Source of the DNA: CAZKCI01 sp964551475 | GTDB taxonomy: Bacteria > Auribacterota > Erginobacteria > Erginobacterales > CAZKCI01 | Direction of reading: 5' to 3' | DNA length: 64,000 nucleotides | Assembly (NCBI GenBank): GCA_964551475.1 | Contig: CAZKCI010000023.1 | Location: 28,870-92,869, forward strand | Shown: piece by piece, positions 47,495-54,724 of the stretch | Position numbering within the stretch: position 1 is the first letter of the stretch | How the letters are laid out: each line of letters begins with the position of its first letter | Notes under the pieces: generated by a model | Seen by the model: the letters and a program-made list of their open reading frames with translations, nothing else | The model's database searches: none | Told to the model about the DNA's origin: nothing | Translations under genes and position numbers: made by a program

Positions 47495-48985
47495 TCACTT
47501 CTCCTCCAATCGCCCGTCGTACAGGTAGAGAGCGCTGTGGCCGGTATCCCGGGCGAAGGCCGCCAGGGCCAGTTCCGCGTCCAGAATGACGACGGCGCCC
47601 GGGCGATGATGACGCCACTCCTCGAAACGAACGTTTTCCTCGTAGCCGGTCTCGCGGGTGCCGAGGTCGGTGTAGACCTTCCCTCTCGCGATTAGATCTG
47701 AGAGCCGCCGCCAGGAATCCGCGCGGGGTTTCAGAGAATCATCGGGGGGAATCCGTTCATATCGCCCGAAGTAGTGATCATAGTTTATAGAGACGATGAT
47801 TGACAAGAGAGGAACGAGGAGGGCGACGGAGAGCGCGATCCGATGCCTGGGCAGACGGGAGACCAGTAGCCCGATCGTGCGGGTGATTCCCAGACCGGCG
47901 AAGGCGAAGATCGCCGGAGGCGCCAGCGCCGCTCGCCGGAACTCGGCGGCGGTGATCAGGGGGGGGAGAATGGCCAAGAACAGCCAGAGAAAGAGGAAGC
48001 GACACGGGGATCGGGTGAGGCCTCCGATGCCCCAGATGATCCCGAGGGCGAAGCACCATCTGGTGACGGGATCGAGGGCGGCCGAGCGCTCCACCACCAT
48101 GCCGTCCTCCTCGTTCCATCCCCAGTCGACGAACAGGCGGCGGCCGGTCTGTTCCAGGTTGAGCACGAGACGCTCCGCGGCCTGCGAGCGGTCGGAGAAG
48201 ACGGTCCAGTCCCAGGCAACATTCTGCCGGAAGTAGGTGCTGAATCCTCCTCCTTGGACGCTCAAGCCCAGATACAACCCCACCGCGGCGAAGAGAAGAT
48301 CCTGCCAGCGGGATGTGAAATATCCCCTTTTCAGGATCATGTCCGCGATCATGCTCAAGGCGATCACCGGTGCGACCATCCTTGACATCCCGTAGAAGTA
48401 GGTGGCGAGAGACACGACGAACCCGAGGGCGAGAAAGCCGAGATGGCAGCCCGGTTTCAGGCTATAGAAAATAGAGAAGCAGACCAGGGTGAAGAATACC
48501 GAAGCGCTGTAGTCTCCGGCGACGCGGCTATAGCCCAGAGCCCAGGGTGATACGGCCAGCAGAAAAGCGGCGAGGAGGCCCGCCCCCCGGTCGAACATTC
48601 GGGAGACCAGAAAATAGAGCGTCGCCACCGAGAGGCAGCCGAAGATCAGGGAGGCCAGGCGAAGGGCCAGATATGAATGCGCCGCTCCCATCCAACGCAG
48701 GAACAACGCCGTGGGGTAGACCAGGAACGGGTTGTTCTCGCAACTGTGGCTTCCCGCCGCCTGGCCGCGCTGGGTGTCGAGAGGCTTTCTCCAGATCCGC
48801 TTGATCCCCTCTGAATCCCCCTCCCAGACCCGGATCGCGGATAGCCCGACACAACCCTCCTGGGAGAGCAGGGTCAGGGGATAACGGTCATACCGCCAGA
48901 ACATGAAAAAAACGGAAATCAGCATAACCGCCAGAAGGGCTATCGATGATCCGCGCATACCATCGACTTGTATCCCAGGGAACAT
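47495..48985 (-). CDS. GT-C glycosyltransferase-like membrane protein
   Basis: A 496-residue polytopic protein with a PMT/RgtA-like layout: first helix, then RYDRYPLTLLSQEGCVGLSAIRVWEGDSEGI in the first periplasmic loop (the EGC-x-GLSA stretch replaces the usual D/E pair), helices with LAVSPWALGYSRVAGDYSASVFF, a TYFYGMSRMVAP segment and a soluble C-terminal tail (ILDAELALAAFARDTGHSALYLYDG). It is a relative of the GT-C proteins at 39449 and 49890 without their N-terminal extension. An internal ATG at 48958 is an alternative start. Codon use is slightly less GC-rich than in neighbouring genes. Confidence 0.75.
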   Translation of the reverse strand: MFPGIQVDGMRGSSIALLAVMLISVFFMFWRYDRYPLTLLSQEGCVGLSAIRVWEGDSEGIKRIWRKPLDTQRGQAAGSHSCENNPFLVYPTALFLRWMGAAHSYLALRLASLIFGCLSVATLYFLVSRMFDRGAGLLAAFLLAVSPWALGYSRVAGDYSASVFFTLVCFSIFYSLKPGCHLGFLALGFVVSLATYFYGMSRMVAPVIALSMIADMILKRGYFTSRWQDLLFAAVGLYLGLSVQGGGFSTYFRQNVAWDWTVFSDRSQAAERLVLNLEQTGRRLFVDWGWNEEDGMVVERSAALDPVTRWCFALGIIWGIGGLTRSPCRFLFLWLFLAILPPLITAAEFRRAALAPPAIFAFAGLGITRTIGLLVSRLPRHRIALSVALLVPLLSIIVSINYDHYFGRYERIPPDDSLKPRADSWRRLSDLIARGKVYTDLGTRETGYEENVRFEEWRHHRPGAVVILDAELALAAFARDTGHSALYLYDGRLEEK

Positions 48986-49167
48986 CCCTCCGCAACCAAA
49001 TTTGCAGTGAAATCATTACCTCTGGCGTCGCCTTTCCGCTAAAATATCCTGGTTCTAATGGATCCGCATCCGCGCCAGAGCGAAACCAACGTCACGCAGG
49101 CTTGTTGTCCGCGGCGCCGTCGCTACCATGCCGACGCCGTCGCGGCGCTACACCGCAAGGAGATCCG

Positions 49168-49893
49168 ATGAAGATTTTCAGCCGTGAATTCTGGGGAACC
49201 GTCCTGATCTTCCTGGGCGTCCTCCTCTTCCTGGCCGTCCTCTACGACGCCGTCCGCCCCTTCTTCCCCAACACGCCCCACGACGAGACGGTGAAGAAGC
49301 TCGTGGATGCCGTCGCCGGATTCTTCAAACGCGGAGAAGAGGGCTCGCCCCCGCCCGCGGCCCAGCCGCCGCCCGCGGGGCCAGCGTCGGCCGAACCGCC
49401 TGCTTTTCCTCCTCTCCAGCCGCCTCTCCCGCCGCCGAACCGCCCCGATGGACTCCTCACCGGAGACATCTATCAGACCCGGGGAGATTACTATCTCTGG
49501 GTGTGGGAGCTGCGCCCGGAGAAGAAGACCGGCGACCAGGTCAAGGTGGAGATCGCCCACGCCGAGGCCGGCGACAACGGCGCCTTCGAGATCGTCGCCT
49601 TCGCCGACACCAACGGCGACGGACAGCCGGACCAGGAGATCGCCCGTTCCGAAAAGTTCAAGGCCGAGAAGCCCGGCGACTGGTCCGGCCTGGAATTCAC
49701 CACCGCCGAGAAACGGATCTTCGTCGGCTGCGCCTGGCCCGGCCGGGAAGGCGCCGTCATCTACCGGGGGAACGGCGCCTGGCCGCTGCCGGACAGCCCG
49801 TTCGCCGATCGTTTCATCTACTCGGTGGCGGGGCAGGACAGCCAGTCGGCCGGACCGGCCTACACCAACCTGAAGGTCAGCTTCCCGGAATGA
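49168..49893 (+). CDS. Membrane-anchored free-standing copy of the novel domain
   Basis: A 241-residue protein. One N-terminal helix (FWGTVLIFLGVLLFLAVLYDAV), a short linker, a Pro-rich stretch (about 60-95) and then residues 108-241, which are the novel domain: VWELRPEKK, VKVEIAHA, GAFEIVAFADTNGDGQPD, EKPGDWSGLEF, IFVGCAWPG, IYRGNGAW, FIYSVAG, YTNLKV. The helix would anchor it in the inner membrane with the domain outside. AAGGAG before the ATG (49157-49162) supports the start. Its TGA overlaps the ATG of the following GT-C gene (ATGA, 49890-49893). In three other genes the same domain is fused to the C-terminus of a membrane protein, so a functional link to GT-C proteins is strongly indicated. 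Confidence 0.8.
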   Translation: MKIFSREFWGTVLIFLGVLLFLAVLYDAVRPFFPNTPHDETVKKLVDAVAGFFKRGEEGSPPPAAQPPPAGPASAEPPAFPPLQPPLPPPNRPDGLLTGDIYQTRGDYYLWVWELRPEKKTGDQVKVEIAHAEAGDNGAFEIVAFADTNGDGQPDQEIARSEKFKAEKPGDWSGLEFTTAEKRIFVGCAWPGREGAVIYRGNGAWPLPDSPFADRFIYSVAGQDSQSAGPAYTNLKVSFPE

Positions 49894-52022
49894 CCGGTGG
49901 CGCCATGCCGCGCCTGATCCCGCCCTTCCTCGCGCCGGCCCTCCTGATGGGAGGGCTCGCCCTCGCCCTCCTCGGTCTCGCCCTGAAGGGCTTTTTCAGC
50001 GCTGCCCGTTATGAAGGCCGGCGCTTCTCCATTCTGCTCTCTCTCTTCGTCGGAGCGGTCATCGTGGTCCTCATGTTCGGGACCACGGGGCCCCAGCGGA
50101 CGGAGCTGATGCGGGCCGAGGGGGCGATTCTCCTCCCCTACATCGGGCTGGGCAGATATCTCTCGGCCGTGATTCCTCCCCGGGCCGGCCTGATCCAGGC
50201 GGGAACGGCCATCGCCATTTTGCTTCTCACCCCCCTCCTCCTGATCTTCAAGAAAAAATCCGCCTATCCGCTCGTCTTCTGGCTCTTCTCGGTGGGCTTC
50301 GCCCTCGCCGGCGGCGTCTACCTGTCCCGGCGCGCGGTTCCTCCCGCTCTCGTCCTCCTCGGGTTGGCCGGCTTCTATTTATTCGCCTTCGCCTTCATGC
50401 GCCGTCTGGCCGAAGGGCCGTCGCTCCCTTCCGCTCTCTCCGGGAAGCGCGGCGAAATCCTGCTCGCCCTGATCCTCCTCCTCGGTTTCCTCCTCCGCGA
50501 CTACCGCCTGGGCGAGGTCTCCTTTCGCTTCGACAACTACGAGTCCGACTACGCCCTGGCCGGCATCCGCCTCCTGCAAGGCCAGCATCCCATCGGCTAC
50601 TGGACGGCCATGGTCTGGCGGGGGCTCGGCCACAACAACCTCTCCCCGATCTACATCTACTCGGTCGGCCTTTTCTACCGCCTCTTCGGCGTCTCCCTGG
50701 TCACGCTCAAGCTCGTCTCCGCGACTTACGGCTTATTCGCGCTCCTCCTCGCCTACGGGATCGTCCGCGCCCTTTTCGACAAACGCCTGGGACTGATCGC
50801 CGCTTTCCTCTTCGCGGTCATGCCCCTGCATGTCAACTACAGCCGGATCGGTCTCCTCCTCTCCTCGACACTGACCGTCTCGCTCCTGATCGTTTATCTG
50901 CTGGTCCGGGGAATCCTGAAGCGGAATTTTCTCGCCTATGCCCTCCTGGGAGCGGTCCTCCCCTTCGCCGGCTACTTCTACTCACCGGTGAAATACCCGA
51001 TGCTCCTCTCCGCCGTCCTGATCGGCGCCCACATCCTTTTCCAGCGCGGCTATTTCGTCCGCCATTTCCCGGGCTTGCTCCTTCTCCTCCTCTCCCTGAT
51101 CCTGGTCACCGCCGCCTGCCATCTTCCCACCCAGGAACTGATCAACCCCGGCGTCGCCGACTACGAGTCGGTCTGGCACCGGACCCAGGGGCACTTGTAT
51201 ACCCAGCAGGCCGACTACCGGCGGGCGATTCCCCTGATCCGGGAAAATGCGGCGCTGCTCGTCCAGTCCTTCTTCCTCGACCGGAACTTCAACTACGACC
51301 CCTGGCCGCGGGGAAACCTCTACTTCCATCCCGTCGTCTCCGTCCTGGTCCTCCTGGGGATCGCCTTCTGCCTGGCCACTCTCCATCGCCCCGGCTCCCG
51401 CCTCCTCCTCTTTTTCACCTTCGCCTTCCTGGTTCCCAACCTCTTCTCCCGCCCCAGCGTGATGGTCCGCCGGACGATGCTCTCCTGGCCGTTCCTCTGC
51501 GCCCTGGCCGCCATTCCCTTCTCCGAGCTTCTCGCCCTGGCGCCGCGGATCTTCGGGAAGAAAAGCGCCGCGCTGATCGGCGGGGCGGTTGTCCTGGCGC
51601 TTCTCCTGATCGGGGCGGGGGATGCGGCCGTCTTTTACCTCAGCGACCAGCCCGCCGGACGCTGGGACGAGGAGCGCGCCTTCGACGAGGAGGCCAAGCG
51701 CCTGGGCGAGGGCCGTTTTCTCTTCATCACCCCCCACGACCAGATCTGCCGCCAGACGATCGATTTCATCCTCTACGACGCGGCGACGCCGCGCGAGGGG
51801 CGTTACCGCTACCTCTCGGGGGGCGAGATCGCAGGGCTAAAAGCGGAGGAGATCCTGAAGAAAGCCCCGGCCGCTTTCATCTGTTCCAACAACCACGTCC
51901 GACGGAATACGTTGGAAGAACTGCGGGACCGGATCGGGCGGGGGACGGTGGCGGAGTTCCAGGACAAGTTCGGCCGCCTGCTCGCCTACACCCTGACCAT
52001 TGACGGGGAGCCGGGCCCCTAG
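49890..52022 (+). CDS. GT-C glycosyltransferase-like membrane protein coupled to the novel-domain protein
   Basis: A 710-residue polytopic protein. The N-terminal extension of some 170 residues (LLMGGLALALLGLALKGFF ...) resembles that of the GT-C at 39449. The core starts near FRFDNYESDYALAGIRLLQGQHP (acidic pair as catalytic candidate), with VMPLHVNYSRIGLLLSSTL and YFYSPVKYPMLLSAVL further on. It ends in a soluble domain of about 130 residues. The start codon overlaps the stop of the novel-domain gene; an alternative ATG at 49905 would break the overlap. It probably transfers a lipid-linked sugar in the periplasm together with its partner. Confidence 0.8.
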   Translation: MTGGAMPRLIPPFLAPALLMGGLALALLGLALKGFFSAARYEGRRFSILLSLFVGAVIVVLMFGTTGPQRTELMRAEGAILLPYIGLGRYLSAVIPPRAGLIQAGTAIAILLLTPLLLIFKKKSAYPLVFWLFSVGFALAGGVYLSRRAVPPALVLLGLAGFYLFAFAFMRRLAEGPSLPSALSGKRGEILLALILLLGFLLRDYRLGEVSFRFDNYESDYALAGIRLLQGQHPIGYWTAMVWRGLGHNNLSPIYIYSVGLFYRLFGVSLVTLKLVSATYGLFALLLAYGIVRALFDKRLGLIAAFLFAVMPLHVNYSRIGLLLSSTLTVSLLIVYLLVRGILKRNFLAYALLGAVLPFAGYFYSPVKYPMLLSAVLIGAHILFQRGYFVRHFPGLLLLLLSLILVTAACHLPTQELINPGVADYESVWHRTQGHLYTQQADYRRAIPLIRENAALLVQSFFLDRNFNYDPWPRGNLYFHPVVSVLVLLGIAFCLATLHRPGSRLLLFFTFAFLVPNLFSRPSVMVRRTMLSWPFLCALAAIPFSELLALAPRIFGKKSAALIGGAVVLALLLIGAGDAAVFYLSDQPAGRWDEERAFDEEAKRLGEGRFLFITPHDQICRQTIDFILYDAATPREGRYRYLSGGEIAGLKAEEILKKAPAAFICSNNHVRRNTLEELRDRIGRGTVAEFQDKFGRLLAYTLTIDGEPGP

Positions 52023-52062
52023 CGCCTGGATTGATACCAGGCTGTCCGACAATGTTGTTTGG

Positions 52063-52155
52063 GTAGCCGCAGGCTTTAGCCTGCGCTTTGACGATTATTC
52101 GTGCCCCGGTCTTCCGGGGACAACTGGCGGCACGCAGGCTGAAGCCTGCGGCTAC
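52063..52155. repeat. Class C hairpin repeat
   Basis: GTAGCCGCAGGCTTTAGCCTGCG and its mirror CGCAGGCTGAAGCCTGCGGCTAC enclose a centre with a GTCTTCCGGGGAC palindrome. Related copies: 5150-5172 and 59887-59967. Confidence 0.82.
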
Positions 52156-52219
52156 CGAACCCAATCCCCATCGCGTAGATTTGCCGGCCTCTCGAACATC
52201 TTCATGCGAGTCGCGACGC

Positions 52220-52248
52220 TAGGCAAACCACCCGAAATCATCTATAGT
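52220..52248 (+). promoter_or_regulatory. Putative promoter giving a leaderless GT2 transcript
   Basis: TAGGCA (52220-52225), 17 nt, TATAGT (52243-52248). The ATG follows six nt later at 52255. The same geometry is found at 18333-18368 and at 59762-59797. No Shine-Dalgarno sequence is present. Confidence 0.5.
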
Positions 52249-52254
52249 AAGACC

Positions 52255-53115
52255 ATGAAATCCGTCTCCATCATCATCCCCGCCTACAACGAGGAAGCGG
52301 GGATCGGCCGGGTCGTCGGCCAGGTCCTCTCCATTCTGAAGGGGACCGGCTGGGCCCACGAGCTGATCGTGGTCAACGACGGCTCGACCGACCGGACGGG
52401 CGAGGCCGCCCGGGCGCTGCCGGTCGTCCTGGTCGAGCATCCGGCGAACCGCGGCTACGGCGCCTCCCTGAAAAGCGGCATTGCCCGGGCCGCCCACGAC
52501 TACATCCTGATCCTGGACGCGGACGGGACCTACCCGGAAGGCTCGATCCCCTCCCTCCTCGAACAGGCTCAGAGCGCCGACATGGTGGTGGGCGCGCGCA
52601 CCGGGAAGGCCGTGGCCATCCCCCCCCACCGCCGTTTCCCCAAGTGGTGCCTGAAAAAGCTCGCCGACTATCTGACCGGGATGAAGATCCCGGACCTGAA
52701 CTCGGGCCTGCGGATCTTCAGCAAAGCCGCCGCCCTCAAATTCCTGAACCTTCTCCCCGATGGATTCTCCTTCACCACCACCATCACCGTCGCCCTCCTC
52801 TCCAACGGGATGATCGTGCGCTATGTCCCGATCGACTACCACCAGCGGACGGGGAAGTCGAAGTTCCGCCCCTTCCAGGACACCTTCAACCTCTTCGGCT
52901 TGATCGTCCGGACCAGCCTCTACTTCAGCCCGCTCAAAATCTTCGTCCCCCTCTCCGCCATCCTCTTCCTCCTCGCCGTCCTCGTCCTCCTCTACAGCAA
53001 GCTCTTCACCGAGAAGGTGATGGACGTCACGGTCATCGTGGTGCTCATGGCCAGCGTCCAGATCCTGGCCCTGGGACTGATCGCGGACCTGGTCGACAAG
53101 AGAAGCCAAAAATAG
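52255..53115 (+). CDS. Glycosyltransferase family 2 with two C-terminal membrane helices
   Basis: A 286-residue polyprenyl-phosphate glycosyltransferase of the GtrB/DPM type. Residues 1-220 are the GT2 domain: SIIIPAYNEEAGIGRVV, LIVVNDGSTDRTGEAA, NRGYGASLKSGI, LDADGTYPEGSI, VVGARTGK, IPDLNSGLRIFSKAAAL, VPIDYHQRTGKSKFRP. Two helices follow (PLSAILFLLAVLVLLYS and VTVIVVLMASVQILALGLI), which place it in the inner membrane. The D-L-N-S-G-x-R motif is typical of the family. It is probably transcribed without a leader. Confidence 0.9.
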   Translation: MKSVSIIIPAYNEEAGIGRVVGQVLSILKGTGWAHELIVVNDGSTDRTGEAARALPVVLVEHPANRGYGASLKSGIARAAHDYILILDADGTYPEGSIPSLLEQAQSADMVVGARTGKAVAIPPHRRFPKWCLKKLADYLTGMKIPDLNSGLRIFSKAAALKFLNLLPDGFSFTTTITVALLSNGMIVRYVPIDYHQRTGKSKFRPFQDTFNLFGLIVRTSLYFSPLKIFVPLSAILFLLAVLVLLYSKLFTEKVMDVTVIVVLMASVQILALGLIADLVDKRSQK

Positions 53116-53145
53116 TTGCAGGTTATAAGTTGTAAGTTATATAAG
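53116..53145. repeat. Heptanucleotide GTTATAA repeat
   Basis: GTTATAA-GTTGTAA-GTTATAT-AAG units follow the stop codon of the GT2 gene. Confidence 0.5.
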
Positions 53146-53192
53146 CGGCGGCGCTGGAAGCATCGGGCGGTCGCCCGAGCCATACCATCTCC

Positions 53193-54614
53193 ATGAAAGT
53201 TCTTCTGATCAATCCTCCGCGCGAGAACGAGCTGGTCGGGAACAATCCCCCGATCATCGACGAAGAACGGGGGTTCAATCCCCCGCTCGGCCTCCTCTAC
53301 CTGGGCGGCTACCTGAGGGCCCGCAGCCGCCACGAGGTCGAGGTGATCGACGCCCAGGTCGAGGAGCTGGGCTATCCCGAGCTCAAGGCGCGGATCGCCG
53401 CCGCCCGTCCCGACATCGCGGGGCTCACGGCGATGACCTTCACCCTGCTCGACGTCCTCAAGACCGTCGCCCTGATCAAGGAGGTCTCCCCGCAGATCCT
53501 GACCGTGATCGGGGGCGTCCACGCCTTTCTCTACCCGACCGAGACGCTCCGCCAGCCCGGTGTGGATTTCGTTCTGGCCGGGGAGGCGGAGGAGACCTTC
53601 GCCCGCCTCGTCGACGAGATCGCCAGCGGCAAAAAGTTCGAGGCTGTCCCCGGCCTCACCTGGCGCGACGGGTCCTCGATCCGCCAGAACCCTCCCCCCC
53701 CGCTCATCGCCGATCTCGACTCGCTCCCCTTCCCCGACCGGACGCTCACCCCCTACCCGAAGTATTCCTCCGTGGTGGCCAAGAGGCTCCCCATCACCAC
53801 CATGTTCACGAGCCGCGGCTGCCCCTTCCGCTGCTCCTTTTGCTCCCGCCCCCATCTGGGGAAGACTTTTCGCGCCCGCTCCGCCGATAACGTCGTCGAT
53901 GAGATGGAAGCCTGCGCCCGGCTCGGGATCAAGGAATTGTTGATCTACGACGACACCTTCACCGTCAACCGGGAGCGCGTGCATGCCGTCGCCGACGAGA
54001 TCCTCCGGCGGGATCTCGACATCGGCTGGGACATCCGGGCCCGGGTGGACTGCGTGGACGCACGCCTCCTGGAGCGGATCAAGGCCGCCCGCTGCGAGCG
54101 GATCCACTTCGGGATCGAGGCGGGAACGGAGAAGATCCTCCAGGTTCTGAACAAGGGGATCACGCTGGCCAAAGCCAAAGAGGCGGTGGCGCTCACGAGA
54201 AAGACCGGGATCCAGACCCTGGCTTACTTCATGATCGGAGCCCCCACCGAGACCCGCGACGACATCCTGAGGACCATCGACTTCGCCCTCGAGCTCGACG
54301 CCGACTTCGTCCATATCACCATCCTCTCCCCCTTTCCCGCCACCGAGATCTACGCCCGGGGGCTCCGGGAGGGGCTCTTCAAAACCGATGTCTGGCAGGC
54401 CTTCGCCGAGCATCCCCGGCCGGGCTTCCATCCCCCCTACTGGAACGCGACCCTCCGCGACGAGGAGCTGCAGGAACTCTTGAAATTGGCCTATCGTAAG
54501 TTCTATACTCGCCCTTCGTATGTTTTGAGAAAGATCGCCCAGGTCTCGTCATTCCGGGAGTTCGCGACCAAGGCCAAAGCCGGCCTCAAGATGCTGCGGA
54601 TGAAGAGCCGCTAG
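53193..54614 (+). CDS. B12-binding-domain radical SAM protein
   Basis: A 473-residue protein. The N-terminal B12-type domain opens with KVLLINPPRENELVG and contains GLTAMTFTLLDVLKT and TVIGGVHAFLYP, then DFVLAGEAEETF. The radical SAM core has TSRGCPFRCSFCSRP (cluster Cys at about 210, 214 and 217), ELLIYDDTFTVNRERV, HFGIEAGTEKILQVLNKGI and AYFMIGAPTETRDDI. Family members include P-methylases, hopanoid C-methylases and other lipid- or sugar-modifying enzymes. A D-x-H-x2-G cobalamin motif is not clear. It stands between a polyprenyl-phosphate GT2 and an Agl23-like GT-C. Confidence 0.87.
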   Translation: MKVLLINPPRENELVGNNPPIIDEERGFNPPLGLLYLGGYLRARSRHEVEVIDAQVEELGYPELKARIAAARPDIAGLTAMTFTLLDVLKTVALIKEVSPQILTVIGGVHAFLYPTETLRQPGVDFVLAGEAEETFARLVDEIASGKKFEAVPGLTWRDGSSIRQNPPPPLIADLDSLPFPDRTLTPYPKYSSVVAKRLPITTMFTSRGCPFRCSFCSRPHLGKTFRARSADNVVDEMEACARLGIKELLIYDDTFTVNRERVHAVADEILRRDLDIGWDIRARVDCVDARLLERIKAARCERIHFGIEAGTEKILQVLNKGITLAKAKEAVALTRKTGIQTLAYFMIGAPTETRDDILRTIDFALELDADFVHITILSPFPATEIYARGLREGLFKTDVWQAFAEHPRPGFHPPYWNATLRDEELQELLKLAYRKFYTRPSYVLRKIAQVSSFREFATKAKAGLKMLRMKSR

Positions 54615-54636
54615 ACGCCACCGATCTTATTTGCCA

Positions 54637-54722
54637 TTGGCCATTTCTCATTTATCAACTAACATTGCCGCTGTTGCTATTCACCATTCACTATTGACCA
54701 TTCACCATTCCCTATTCACCAC
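54637..54722. repeat. Heptanucleotide ATTCACC degenerate repeat
   Basis: ATTCACC-ATTCACT-ATTGACC-ATTCACC-ATTCCCT-ATTCACC form an almost perfect 7-nt array (54679-54720), preceded by a degenerate ATTTGCC/ATTGGCC/ATTTCTC half. It ends 4 nt before the start codon of the next gene. Confidence 0.75.
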
Positions 54723-54724
54723 CC

